A stretch of DNA of 39,860 nt from an uncultured Bacteroidales bacterium (GTDB taxonomy: Bacteria; Bacteroidota; Bacteroidia; Bacteroidales; Paludibacteraceae). The notes under the pieces are model-generated. The model saw nothing but the letters and a program-made list of their open reading frames with translations, was not told the origin of the DNA and made no database searches. Positions 15,352 to 24,439 of this stretch are shown piece after piece. The position numbers were made by a program, and so were the translations under genes. Numbering within the stretch: position 1 is the first letter of the stretch; each line of letters starts with the position of its first letter. The stretch lies in NCBI GenBank assembly GCA_902769535.1, contig CACXPH010000014.1, positions 1 to 39,860 on the forward strand. The letters are read 5' to 3'.

Positions 15352-18335
15352 AAAACGTACAAGGACAGTTTATAACGATTAATGGGGAGCGGTTCTATGA
15401 GATCGCTAACTACGATGCGATGCAGCCGTTCTTTATCTCGCTGGCATCGGATACGGACCTATGGATGTATCTGTCTTCGACAGGAGGTTTAACCTGCGGT
15501 CGTAGAAGTCCTGCTGAGGCACTCTTCCCGTACTATACGGACGATAAGATCACCGAGAGTTTCGAGTTCACCGGTCCGCGTACGATAATAAAGGTGAAAG
15601 GTGAAAGGTTAATGGTTAAAGGAGAACTCCTTTGGAGGCCCTTCTCTAATCTTCAACAAGACGTTTTTGACCTTACACGTAAGATTGCGAAATCGCTGGT
15701 AGGTAACCAGATCGTTTTCTGCGAAGAGAACCACACTTTAGGACTTCGTTTCTCCTATGTCTGGGCACCGGCCGGTAAGCATGGTTGGGTACGTCGGGCA
15801 ACGCTGGAGAACCTCACCGACAAGCCGCTGGATATCGACCTGAAGGATAGCTTGATGAACGTCTTGCCGGCAGGCGTAGAGCGTAAGACGCAGAATGAGT
15901 TCTCGACCCTCGTGGACGGATATAAGAAAACCGAACTGGTACCCGGTACGTCTCTTGCGCTCTTCCGTATGGAGGCCATCCTCGTGGATCGTGCAGAGCC
16001 GTCCGAGTCCCTTACTTGCAATACCGTCTATGCACTCGGTCTGCCGAAAGATACAGACTATTCCAGGACCGAATCGAAAGGTGTACGCGGTGCGTTTGTC
16101 GCTCATTCACTCATTCACTCATTCACTCATTCACTCACATGGTACAACGTGTTGGACGTGAGCAAAGACGCGGTGGCGGTGCATGAACTCATGCATTTCG
16201 TTAAGCAACCGGATGCGATCGCGCAGATCGAAGCAGCCATGGTGCAGTCCACCGAGACACTCAAACGCATCGTGGCGCAGAACGACGGAGTGCAGCATAC
16301 AGGCGACGAGGCGAACGATGCACGCCATTTTGCGAACGTGCTGTTTAATACGATGCGTGGTGGTTATTACCTAACGTATCCGCCTACGTCCGATACGCAA
16401 GACCTGCCGCTGACTTTCGGTCGTCGGCACGGCGATCCTTCGCGTCCGTGGAACCTCTTCTCTATCCGCGTGCAGGACGAAAACGGCAAACCGGTAGTGG
16501 CCTACCAAGGTAACTGGCGCGATATTTTCCAGAACTGGGAAGCACTCTCCTATAGTTATCCGCTCTTTATCAATCATATAATCGCCAAGTTCCTTAATGC
16601 GACGACGGCAGACGGTTATAACCCGTACCGCATCTCCAATGAGGGAATAGACTACGAAGTGATTGAACCGGAGAACCCGTGGTCGAATATCGGTTATTGG
16701 GGAGACCACCAGATCATTTACTTGCTTAAGCTGCTGGAACTTAGTTACGCACACGATCCGGAGAAACTGCAGGCCTTGCTCAACGAGCGTCGGTTTGCGT
16801 TCGCCAATGTGCCGTACCGTTTGAAGAGTTATGCCGAGATAGTAGCCGATCCGAAGAACAGTATTCGTTTTGATGACGAGGAGCATAAGCGTATCCAAGC
16901 GCTCATCCCGACGATGGGTGCGGATGCCAAACTGCTGCTGGATGCAAACGGACAGATTCGTCGCACGACGATGGCGGACAAACTGCTGATCACCTTATTG
17001 ACCAAACTCTCTAACTTCGTTCCGAATGCCGGTATATGGATGAATACCCTTCGCCCGGAATGGAACGATGCAAACAATGCGCTCGTGGGCTATGGTGCGT
17101 CGATGGTGACGCTCTGTTATATGCGTCGGTATGTGGCGTTCCTGCAGTCGCTCATCGAGACCGATGTACAGATCGGCGCCGAAACGCTGGAGTTCTTACG
17201 CGCTATTCGTCATGCCTACCAGAATGGTAATTCGAAGCAGTTTACCAATATTGTGGGCACAGCCGGTGAGCGGTATCGTAATGCCGTCTATGCAGGATTG
17301 AGTGGAGAGACAGAAGTGTTGGAGAAAGCGGAACTGCAGGAGTTCTGCACCGCCACGCTGCATAAGATCGATGAGTCCATTCGTGCGAACAAACGCGAGG
17401 ACGGGCTGTACGAGGCGTATAACCTCATCCGCTTTACGGAGAACGACATTGAGATCAGTCACCTCTATCAGATGTTAGAAGGACAAGTGGCGGTGCTCAC
17501 GTCCGGAATTCTCAGTGGCGAAGAGTCCGCAGACCTGCTGGATGCCATGCGTGCTTCCGATCTCTACCGCGAGGATCAACGCAGTTATATGCTGTACCCG
17601 AACAGACGTCGTAAGACTTTCCTGGAACTCAATAACCTGCCTGAAGAGGCCAAGAACCTGCCGGTAGTGCAGAAATATATGGGTTCGATACTCAAGCAAG
17701 ACTGCGACGGTGGAATCCATTTCGATGCCCGCTTCCGCAATGCGAATGACCTGCCGGAGGAACTCAAAGACCTCTATGAACAAGTGTTCAACCATCACGC
17801 CTTCACCGGCCGTTCGGGCACGTTCTATAAATACGAAGGACTCGGGTGTATCTACTGGCACATGGTTTCCAAACTGCTGTTGGCGGTTGGGGAAACCATT
17901 GAAAGGGTGAGCGGTGAGCGGTTAGAGGTTATGGGACGCTTGCGCCATCATTACAATGCGATTCGCGAAGGAATCGGTTCGCATAAGAACCCACGCGAAT
18001 ACGGAGCATTCCCATTTGACCCATATTCGCATACACCGACCATGGCGGGTGCACAACAACCCGGCATGACCGGACAAGTGAAGGAAGATATTATCAGCCG
18101 CTGGTTCGAACTCGGTGTCTCGGTACACAACGGCCAGATAACGTTTGCACCGACCATGCTCACCGATGCGGACTTTGTCAACGGCGAGTTGCGTTTTACC
18201 TACTGCGGAACGGAGGTTGTTTATAAGCATTCAGCTGTCAGTGGTCAGTCGTCAGTTTTCAAGCTATCCAAGGAGCAGAGTGCGCATGTTTTCGCGCGAG
18301 ATGGTCAAATAAAACAGTTAATTATTGAGGTATGA
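15348..18335 (+). CDS. GH94-clan phosphorylase, probably GH149-type beta-1,3-glucan phosphorylase
   Basis: 995 residues, no signal peptide, so cytoplasmic. Recognisable parts: an N-terminal beta-sandwich (ANYDAMQPFFISLASDTDLW, SSTGGLTCGRRSPAEALFPYY); an (alpha/alpha)6-like core with NIGYWGDHQIIYLLKLLE, where Asp453 is the candidate general acid; and a C-terminal end with FDPYSHTPTMAGAQQPGMTG and QVKEDIISRWFELGV, typical of GH94-related phosphorylases. The length and WGDHQ motif fit GH149/GH161 better than the shorter GH94 cellobiose phosphorylases. The expected reaction is beta-1,3-glucooligosaccharide plus phosphate to glucose-1-phosphate plus a shortened chain. Four low-complexity in-frame inserts interrupt it (residues about 82-93, 252-265, 852-863, 962-972). 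It overlaps its neighbours by four bases at both ends. Phosphorylase clan is confident; family number less so. Confidence 0.8.
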   Translation: MKNVQGQFITINGERFYEIANYDAMQPFFISLASDTDLWMYLSSTGGLTCGRRSPAEALFPYYTDDKITESFEFTGPRTIIKVKGERLMVKGELLWRPFSNLQQDVFDLTRKIAKSLVGNQIVFCEENHTLGLRFSYVWAPAGKHGWVRRATLENLTDKPLDIDLKDSLMNVLPAGVERKTQNEFSTLVDGYKKTELVPGTSLALFRMEAILVDRAEPSESLTCNTVYALGLPKDTDYSRTESKGVRGAFVAHSLIHSFTHSLTWYNVLDVSKDAVAVHELMHFVKQPDAIAQIEAAMVQSTETLKRIVAQNDGVQHTGDEANDARHFANVLFNTMRGGYYLTYPPTSDTQDLPLTFGRRHGDPSRPWNLFSIRVQDENGKPVVAYQGNWRDIFQNWEALSYSYPLFINHIIAKFLNATTADGYNPYRISNEGIDYEVIEPENPWSNIGYWGDHQIIYLLKLLELSYAHDPEKLQALLNERRFAFANVPYRLKSYAEIVADPKNSIRFDDEEHKRIQALIPTMGADAKLLLDANGQIRRTTMADKLLITLLTKLSNFVPNAGIWMNTLRPEWNDANNALVGYGASMVTLCYMRRYVAFLQSLIETDVQIGAETLEFLRAIRHAYQNGNSKQFTNIVGTAGERYRNAVYAGLSGETEVLEKAELQEFCTATLHKIDESIRANKREDGLYEAYNLIRFTENDIEISHLYQMLEGQVAVLTSGILSGEESADLLDAMRASDLYREDQRSYMLYPNRRRKTFLELNNLPEEAKNLPVVQKYMGSILKQDCDGGIHFDARFRNANDLPEELKDLYEQVFNHHAFTGRSGTFYKYEGLGCIYWHMVSKLLLAVGETIERVSGERLEVMGRLRHHYNAIREGIGSHKNPREYGAFPFDPYSHTPTMAGAQQPGMTGQVKEDIISRWFELGVSVHNGQITFAPTMLTDADFVNGELRFTYCGTEVVYKHSAVSGQSSVFKLSKEQSAHVFARDGQIKQLIIEV
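15590..15626 (+). repeat. In-frame GTGAAAG tandem insert in the phosphorylase
   Basis: AAGGTGAAAGGTGAAAGGTT-type units encode KVKGERLMVKGE. A small perfect palindrome AAAGGAGAACTCCTTT overlaps its right end. Confidence 0.75.
16101..16138 (+). repeat. In-frame CTCATTCA tandem repeat in the phosphorylase
   Basis: Repeats of the 8-base unit CTCATTCA run nearly five times. Because 8 is not a multiple of 3, the frame rotates through the copies and gives AHSLIHSFTHSLT (residues 252-264). Confidence 0.9.
17901..17936 (+). repeat. In-frame GGTGAGC/GGTTAGAGG insert in the phosphorylase
   Basis: GTGAGCGGTGAGCGGTTAGA encodes VSGERLE and looks like the 15590 insert, with the unit GGTGARMGG. A residue gain relative to family members is expected but could not be tested. 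Confidence 0.55.
18232..18264 (+). repeat. In-frame CAGTGGTCAGT-type insert near the phosphorylase C-terminus
   Basis: CTGTCAGTGGTCAGTCGTCA contains three GTCAGT/GTCAG-like units and encodes AVSGQSSVF. Such units are common Bacteroidota spacer repeats. Confidence 0.55.
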
Positions 18336-19945
18336 GAAAAATAGGATTCTTTGTTGCGCTATGCGCACTGACCGCTTGTACGGCGAAAGTGCCGTCCATG
18401 CATGTGTGGCTAACATCTGAAGCCGGTGACAAGTGCACCGAATCGGAGGCTGTAGTCTTCCAAAAAGGTACTGCGGATGGCGCCGTAGTGGTGAATATCG
18501 ATGAACCGCGTCAGACGATTGACGGCTTTGGCGGTTCACTCACCGAGTCCTCTGCTTTCGTGCTGGCCTGCCTGCAACCTGAGCAACGTCAAGCGATCTT
18601 AGAGGAGTTGTATGGTGAGAACGGAGCGAACTTCACGGCCACCCGTACTCAGATCGGTGCATCGGATTTCTCGGTGGAAGGTAAATACTCGCTGGCTGAA
18701 GTGGATGGCGATACCGCGTTGCTGTCCTTCTCGTTGGATCGCGACAAAGAAGGTTTTTCCAGAGCCAAATACCCGCAAATAGTGGATGAACACTATGACT
18801 TGTACCACTTGATGTTAGACGTATGGAACCTCAAGCAGGCGCAAGCCGACAAGGCCTACCGCATCATGGCGAACACCTGGACGGCACCCGCGTGGATGAA
18901 AGAGAATAAGAAATACTACGAGCGCGAGAACGGTTTTCATCGCGGTGGCGCGTTGTTGCCGGAATACTACCAGACCTATGCCACCTATCTGGCGAAATAC
19001 GTGGAGGCATGGCGTGCAGAAGGAGTGGATATATGGGCAGTGACGCCGGTCAATGAACCGATGGGAAATGACGGAGGATGGGAGAGTATGGATTTCTGGC
19101 CGGCTGTGGAGGCGGAGTTTATCGGAAAATACTTAGGCCCGACCTTTGAGAAGCACGGCTTAAGCGATGTGGCTATCTATGGTTTTGACCAGAATATCTT
19201 CGAGATGGGTCCGTACACCGCCGCTATCTATGGCGATACATCGGCCAAGAAATACACCACCGGTATGGCGGTGCACTGGTACGGTTCGACCGTCAACTGT
19301 TTCCCTGAGACGCTCGATTCGATTCATGCGCTTTATCCGAATAAAACCATCTTCCATTCGGAGGGATGTATTGATAACCTCGGTTGTGAACCTTGGGACG
19401 GTGTGACCGATCCCGTGGGCTTCAAGGAGTGCTGCTGGTTCAATAACGATGATTTCTGGTGGCAACCCGTCGCAACCGACTGGGCTTACTCGACCCGCTG
19501 GGCAGGCGATACGCATCCTAAATATGCAGGAGTGCACCGCTATGCGCGGTATATCATTGAAGGTATGAACCACTGGCTCACCGGTTTTATCGATTGGAAT
19601 ATCGTACTGGATTCGATTGGTGGTCCTAACCATGTGAATAACTTCGCGGCAGCACCGGTGATGGTGGATTATCAGAATGATATTATTTATTATACCCCGT
19701 ATTACTATGTGCTCAAGCAGTTCAGCCGCTCCATGCGTCCGGGTGATCTGGTGTTAGGTGTACAAAACCCGAACCTGCCGGAGAAAGACTTGCATGTATG
19801 TGCAACGGTGAACAAGGACGGCGTGTATGCCATCAATATTCTCAATACCGGCGAGGCTCTTCAATTCCCGCTGCAGATCGGTGAGTATGTGGCAGATATC
19901 CACATGCCGGCTAATGCGGTAAAGACCATCATTGTACAATTATAA
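18332..19945 (+). CDS. GH30-family glucanase/glucosylceramidase-like lipoprotein
   Basis: 537 residues. The lipoprotein signal peptide ends LTAC (Cys16). The GH30 TIM barrel begins QTIDGFGGSLTESSAF and continues with NTWTAPAWMKENKKYY and the catalytic acid/base in WAVTPVNEPM (Glu242). The nucleophile is in IFHSEGCIDN (Glu344), followed by RYIIEGMNHWLTGFIDWNIVL, quoted here in part (HWLTGFIDWN). The end is the beta-sandwich typical of GH30 (VCATVNKDGVYAINILNTGE). In beta-glucan loci GH30 enzymes often act on beta-1,6 linkages, for example laminarin side branches; that substrate is inferred here. Start overlaps the phosphorylase stop by four bases. Confidence 0.92.
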   Translation: MRKIGFFVALCALTACTAKVPSMHVWLTSEAGDKCTESEAVVFQKGTADGAVVVNIDEPRQTIDGFGGSLTESSAFVLACLQPEQRQAILEELYGENGANFTATRTQIGASDFSVEGKYSLAEVDGDTALLSFSLDRDKEGFSRAKYPQIVDEHYDLYHLMLDVWNLKQAQADKAYRIMANTWTAPAWMKENKKYYERENGFHRGGALLPEYYQTYATYLAKYVEAWRAEGVDIWAVTPVNEPMGNDGGWESMDFWPAVEAEFIGKYLGPTFEKHGLSDVAIYGFDQNIFEMGPYTAAIYGDTSAKKYTTGMAVHWYGSTVNCFPETLDSIHALYPNKTIFHSEGCIDNLGCEPWDGVTDPVGFKECCWFNNDDFWWQPVATDWAYSTRWAGDTHPKYAGVHRYARYIIEGMNHWLTGFIDWNIVLDSIGGPNHVNNFAAAPVMVDYQNDIIYYTPYYYVLKQFSRSMRPGDLVLGVQNPNLPEKDLHVCATVNKDGVYAINILNTGEALQFPLQIGEYVADIHMPANAVKTIIVQL

Positions 19946-19948
19946 ATT

Positions 19949-22168
19949 ATGCGAAAATACATCCTTTTGTCACTCTGTGTCCTCCTTGTAAGCTCATGCG
20001 CAAAGAAAAGTGCCGAGGATCGTTTTATTGACGATTTGCTCTCCCGCATGACGCTGGAGGAGAAGATTGGTCAGATGAACCAACTCGACCCGTCCTACGA
20101 GTCCGAAGTCAAGGAGGCACTCATCCGCGAGGGCAGAGTGGGTTCGATTTTCAATATCGTCGATGCCAAAGAGGTGAACCGCCTCCAGCGTATGGCGGTG
20201 GAAGAGACCCGTCTGGGTATTCCGTTGGTAGTGGCACGCGATGTGATCCATGGCTATCATACCATCTATCCTATTCCGCTGGGACAAGGAGCAACCTGGA
20301 ACCCGGAACTCATTGAGCAGGCGGCGCAACTGACTGCGCGCGAAGCAATACAGGATGGTATCCGCTGGGCATTCTCACCGATGGTCGATGTAGCCCATGA
20401 CCCGCGTTGGGGACGTGTAGCCGAAGGCTATGGCGAAGATCCGGTTCTTACCTCTACCATGGGTGCTGCCACGGTACGTGGCTACCAGAGTCAAGGAATG
20501 GCTGCTTGCGTGAAGCATTTTGCTGGCTATTCGGTTTCCGAAGGCGGACGGGACTATAACACCACTTGGATTCCCGAGGTGCAGTTACGCGATATATACC
20601 TGCCGCCTTTCAAAGCAGCCCTCGATGCAGGCGCCATGAGTGTCATGTGTTCGTTCAATAACATGAACGGTTTTCCGTCATCCGCTAATCCGCATCTGAA
20701 TATCGATATCCTTCGCCATGAATGGCAATCAGACGCGTTGTTGGTGAGCGACTGGGGTTCCGGTTCAGACCTCGTGCCGCATGGGATGTGTGCGGATAAG
20801 AAAGACGCAGCACTGCGTTGTATCAATGCCCGCATGGAGATGGATATGGAAGGGAATATCTACACCGACTATCTGGCGGAACTGATTGCTGAAGGCAAGG
20901 TGAAGGAATCGCAGATTGACGAATGTGTGCGTTCTGTGCTGCGTCTTAAGTATCGTTTGGGTTTGTTTGATAACCCTTACGTACCGGAAGACGAACCGAC
21001 TTTCTATTCCGACGAAGCACTTGCTGCGGCTCAACAAACCGCCGAAGAGTCGGCTATTCTGCTGAAGAACGACGGCATTCTCCCATTAAACATTCAGCAT
21101 CCAACATTAAACATTCTCATCACCGGTCCATTAGCCGACCAGAAAAAAGAGCAACTTGGTACATGGGTCTTTGACGGCCAACCCGAACATTCGGTTACAC
21201 CTTTAGAGGTTTTCCGTTCTTTGAATATAAGCTATGAACCCGGTTTGACGTACAGTCGCGATAAGAACAAAGCCGGTATCGCTAAAGCCGTGGCAGCTGC
21301 GAAGAAAGCGGATGTTATTCTCTTCTTTGCCGGTGAGGAAGCTATTCTCAGTGGTGAAGCGCGGTGTCGTGCCGACATCAATCTGCCGGGTGCGCAGGCT
21401 GAGATGATGGACGCCTTGGCTGCTACCGGAAAACCTGTGGTGATGATCGTCATGGCAGGCCGTCCTCTCACGATAGGCAAACAAGTGGAACAAGCTGCGG
21501 CAGTGCTCTATGCTTTCCACGGAGGAACGATGGCCGGACCGGCATTATTTAACATCCTCACCGGACAAGCCGTGCCTTCCGGTAAGACACCGATCACGTT
21601 CCCGAAGATGGTAGGACAGATTCCGCTTTATTACAACCGTCATAACACCGGCCGTCCGTCGTATGACCCGCCGATGCTCATCGACTCGATTCCTATCGGC
21701 TGCCCGCAGTTCAGCATCGGTCAGTCGTCCTACTGGCTCGAGACACCGACGGAACCCCTCTTCCCCTTCGGCTTCGGCCTGAGTTATACCACCTTCGAAT
21801 ACGGATCGACGCGAATAGACACCCTTCCCTTTAGGGAGGGGCAGGGGGTAGGCTATTCTCTGTCGTGCTCTATTACTAACACGGGCAAGTACGACGCCTA
21901 CGAGGTGGCACAACTGTACACCCACCAGAAATCCGGTTATATGGTGCGGCCGTTGAAGGAATTGAAAGGTTTTGAGAAAGTCTATATTCCGGCAGGCGAG
22001 TCCAGAACGGTGACGTTTACCCTGACGGATGAGCAGTTGGGTTACTGGCATGAGTCGCATCATGACTTCGCATCTAAGGTATGGTTCGAGACCGATTCAG
22101 CGGACTATGAAGTCTGGATAGCACCGGACTCCCGCTGCCAGACAACGCCTGTTCAGCTGACCTTATAA
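19949..22168 (+). CDS. bglX: GH3 beta-glucosidase (BglX-like) lipoprotein
   Basis: 739 residues. The lipoprotein signal peptide ends LVSSC (Cys17). The GH3 N domain has RDVIHGYHTIYPIPLGQGAT, DPRWGRVAEGYGEDP and KHFAGY. The nucleophile is Asp268 in LLVSDWGSGSD. The GH3 C domain has the acid/base candidate Glu470 in ILSGEARCRADINLPGAQ. The C-terminal fibronectin-like domain starts FPFGFGLSYTTFEY. The expected role is release of glucose from beta-gluco-oligosaccharides in the periplasm or at the surface. Two in-frame mini-repeats are embedded: an ACATTAAACATTC-type repeat (residues about 379-390) and a palindromic insert (about 624-635, DTLPFREGQGVG). It is the last gene of the locus, and its stop meets the convergent gene's stop in TTATAA. 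Confidence 0.94.
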   Translation: MRKYILLSLCVLLVSSCAKKSAEDRFIDDLLSRMTLEEKIGQMNQLDPSYESEVKEALIREGRVGSIFNIVDAKEVNRLQRMAVEETRLGIPLVVARDVIHGYHTIYPIPLGQGATWNPELIEQAAQLTAREAIQDGIRWAFSPMVDVAHDPRWGRVAEGYGEDPVLTSTMGAATVRGYQSQGMAACVKHFAGYSVSEGGRDYNTTWIPEVQLRDIYLPPFKAALDAGAMSVMCSFNNMNGFPSSANPHLNIDILRHEWQSDALLVSDWGSGSDLVPHGMCADKKDAALRCINARMEMDMEGNIYTDYLAELIAEGKVKESQIDECVRSVLRLKYRLGLFDNPYVPEDEPTFYSDEALAAAQQTAEESAILLKNDGILPLNIQHPTLNILITGPLADQKKEQLGTWVFDGQPEHSVTPLEVFRSLNISYEPGLTYSRDKNKAGIAKAVAAAKKADVILFFAGEEAILSGEARCRADINLPGAQAEMMDALAATGKPVVMIVMAGRPLTIGKQVEQAAAVLYAFHGGTMAGPALFNILTGQAVPSGKTPITFPKMVGQIPLYYNRHNTGRPSYDPPMLIDSIPIGCPQFSIGQSSYWLETPTEPLFPFGFGLSYTTFEYGSTRIDTLPFREGQGVGYSLSCSITNTGKYDAYEVAQLYTHQKSGYMVRPLKELKGFEKVYIPAGESRTVTFTLTDEQLGYWHESHHDFASKVWFETDSADYEVWIAPDSRCQTTPVQLTL
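21082..21120 (+). repeat. In-frame AACATTAAACATTC-type insert in GH3
   Basis: CATTAAACATTCAGCATCCA is followed by another ACATTAAACATTC, encoding LNIQHPTLNI where GH3 proteins usually have a short charged turn before a VIGPLA-like strand. Confidence 0.7.
21818..21853 (-). repeat. In-frame palindromic mini-repeat, inverted copy in GH3
   Basis: Read on the minus strand it gives GCCTACCCCCTGCCCCTCCC, then TAAAGGGAAGGG: the same family as 12929-12964 and 38138-38171 but inverted. The inner palindrome is CCCTTCCCTTTAGGGAGGG. Confidence 0.8.
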
Positions 22169-24439
22169 ACCCAAGTGAATACGGAAACGCATTCCCCAAT
22201 GAAATGTAGGTGTGAATGACCACACGGAATATAGGTCACAAACACGCAGAATATTTCCGATACCTACGCCGATCTCGGTGTAGGTATTTTGTTGGTTCAG
22301 ACTGTGGTTATACCCATAGGCAACTTTGGCTTCTACTAATTCCCGCAGATGCAACCAGCGAATACCCGGAATGAGGTTGAAGAGAATACCCATACCGTTC
22401 CATTCGGTCTGGAGGGCTACATATTTGTCTGCGACTAGGTCATTGCCGTGCAGGAACGTGAAGCGGTACGGATCGTAGGCATAACCCTGGTTGGCATTGG
22501 CCTGCCATAGGAACGCCTGGGGTGCATTACCAAAGATAGCTCCTGCTTGCAGCGCGTAGGTCAACGTACCACCCATCCCTAAGTTTGCATGCTGGGTCAG
22601 CATGACGCGTAAGTGCGCATACAAGCCCTCGTTCCAATGTCCAAACTCCGTACCGAGATACAGCACCGGATACTTGCCGGAATAAGCGTAACGGCGCATG
22701 AAATAACCATCGTACTTACGCTCTCCCCAACTAAGCCGCGCGATAGCGCTCAGCGACTGATAGGCATAGCCGTCCTGCCAGCCTGCACGGATATACGTAT
22801 GCGTCTCTACGTGCTCACTCCAATCGGCGAACCAGTGGAACTGCAGTTGGCGTTGACGCAGCGCCGTGTTGACATAGAGACTGTCGCGGTGCAGCGCCTC
22901 GAAGGCGTAGGCAGTGAAGTCGAAGTTACCCCAACCCATGGAGTTCTCGCGCTGCAGTCGGTCGAAATCATCCACCTCGGACCATACATACCGGTCGTTG
23001 TACTCCAACTGCATGATGTGCTTGCGCGGAGTAGGAAGAGCTACCGAGATACGACCCATCCCTTTTGGACTGCGGTCCTTAAAACCATACCCCACCGAGG
23101 CCTCGAGACTCACGACCTTCGACATCTTCTCGTTCGTGCGGAAAGGCAAACCGATGTGCACGCCTTCGTGCTGGTTCACCTGCAGGATCTCCTCCACGTG
23201 ACCGATATCGACCGGTGTGCCCGTAGGTATATATCCCGTCGTGGCAATTGTCGCGATCCATTTCGCCGTGCGAACAAGCGGCAGACTGTCCAGCGCATTG
23301 AAAGCGGAGTCGGCTTCATCATTGAGCGGCTCCGCCGCGCTCATTGAGCTCGCTTGCGAGCGCTCATTGAGCAAGCTCTGCTTGCGCTCATTTTTCAACT
23401 CTGTCGTCAGCAACAGAGTTGGAAACACCGTCCCTGCTTTTTCGCTCTTGATGGATACATCGAGCAATGCGGATATATGCTCGTCGGCAATCGTACCGTC
23501 CGGTGCCAGCACCTGCGATACGTGCAGCGTGTTCACGTAGTTAACCGCCACCTCGGCGGGCACATACGCCGTCAGAGACCGCAACGCATAGGTCGTGGTA
23601 TCAATCACCATCGAACCGTTGAACGTCGCGTAGAACGCGTTTCTAGTACGGAAATAGATGGTGTCGCCTTCCAGGTAATAGCGGTAATAGAGGTTACCTC
23701 CTGCCGCCAGAGGCGAGAGGAACGCATGGCCCATCAGGCTGACGCTGTTCGCATAGAAATTGAGGTTGCCTTCGCCGCCTATCAGGCTGGAGTAGTCGGT
23801 GGAGGTTAGGATGAGTGCTTGGGTGCGTTGGTCATTAGCGGGAATCATCTCCTGGCCGGTTAGTCGGAACGACTGCGTCTCGCGGTACAGCGGCATGATA
23901 TACGTCGAGTCTTCTTGGGCGATCATGCCCGCTTGCAGACTGCGCCATAAGGCGCGGCGCAAGTGCCGTTTGTTGATCTGCGAGACATAGAGCGTCTGTT
24001 CGCGTTGCAGCGTAGATGTCCGTTCCGGATGCAGCGTGCGGTCATTGTCCGGTCGGTGTGCCCGTACCTGACGCAGTAGTTCCAGAGCCGGGTTCTCGTT
24101 TGGTGCCACGACGATCTCCGTCAGCGTAGCCGCTTTCTCCCGCATCGTCACCTGCAGCCCCGCCATCGTGCCGGGTTCGATATCATAACGCTGGGTATAA
24201 TACCCCACGGCCGAGAAAACCAACTGACTCTTGGCACTCATATCGACACGCAAAGCGTAGTTACCATTCTCGTCCGAAGTGGTACCTATCTTCGTGCCCC
24301 GAAAATGAATATTGACATTCGGGATCGCCTCGCCGGTCGTCTCATTGACGATCTCCCCGACGATGATGGTCTCGACGGCTCGAATAGACAGCGAGCAAAG
24401 CAGCAGAAGAACTAATATGAGGCGTTGGCAGGATGGCAT
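22163..24439 (-). CDS. DUF5686-like outer-membrane protein with carboxypeptidase-regulatory-like domain
   Basis: 758 residues. A signal peptide (QRLILVLLLLCSLSIRAVE region) precedes a carboxypeptidase-D regulatory-like domain (about 25-110, GEIVNETTGEAIPNVNIHFRG, TSDENGNYALRVD). Then comes TEIVVAPNENPALELLRQV and a long beta-rich region ending WGMRFRIHLGL, as in the DUF5686/CarboxypepD_reg-like outer-membrane family of Bacteroidota. The biochemical role is not known. A 73-base palindromic insert (23320-23392) adds about 24 residues (NERKQSLLNERSQASSMSAA plus a few more) between domains. The ATG at 24437-24439 lies inside xerD (28-base overlap), so it is the last gene of the rpmH operon. Confidence 0.82.
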   Translation of the reverse strand: MPSCQRLILVLLLLCSLSIRAVETIIVGEIVNETTGEAIPNVNIHFRGTKIGTTSDENGNYALRVDMSAKSQLVFSAVGYYTQRYDIEPGTMAGLQVTMREKAATLTEIVVAPNENPALELLRQVRAHRPDNDRTLHPERTSTLQREQTLYVSQINKRHLRRALWRSLQAGMIAQEDSTYIMPLYRETQSFRLTGQEMIPANDQRTQALILTSTDYSSLIGGEGNLNFYANSVSLMGHAFLSPLAAGGNLYYRYYLEGDTIYFRTRNAFYATFNGSMVIDTTTYALRSLTAYVPAEVAVNYVNTLHVSQVLAPDGTIADEHISALLDVSIKSEKAGTVFPTLLLTTELKNERKQSLLNERSQASSMSAAEPLNDEADSAFNALDSLPLVRTAKWIATIATTGYIPTGTPVDIGHVEEILQVNQHEGVHIGLPFRTNEKMSKVVSLEASVGYGFKDRSPKGMGRISVALPTPRKHIMQLEYNDRYVWSEVDDFDRLQRENSMGWGNFDFTAYAFEALHRDSLYVNTALRQRQLQFHWFADWSEHVETHTYIRAGWQDGYAYQSLSAIARLSWGERKYDGYFMRRYAYSGKYPVLYLGTEFGHWNEGLYAHLRVMLTQHANLGMGGTLTYALQAGAIFGNAPQAFLWQANANQGYAYDPYRFTFLHGNDLVADKYVALQTEWNGMGILFNLIPGIRWLHLRELVEAKVAYGYNHSLNQQNTYTEIGVGIGNILRVCDLYSVWSFTPTFHWGMRFRIHLGL
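23320..23392 (-). repeat. In-frame triple ATTGAGC-palindrome-GCGCTCATT element
   Basis: Three consecutive units of ATTGAGC, a short palindromic core, and GCGCTCATT. The cores are GGCTCCGCCG, TCGCTTGCGA and AAGCTCTGCTT. Related units occur between genes at 27287-27350. Confidence 0.85.

Noticed and set aside
22613-23347. 244-codon plus-strand frame inside the DUF5686-like gene
   Set aside because: Shadow frame; no start signal, and the minus-strand protein has a clear domain structure.
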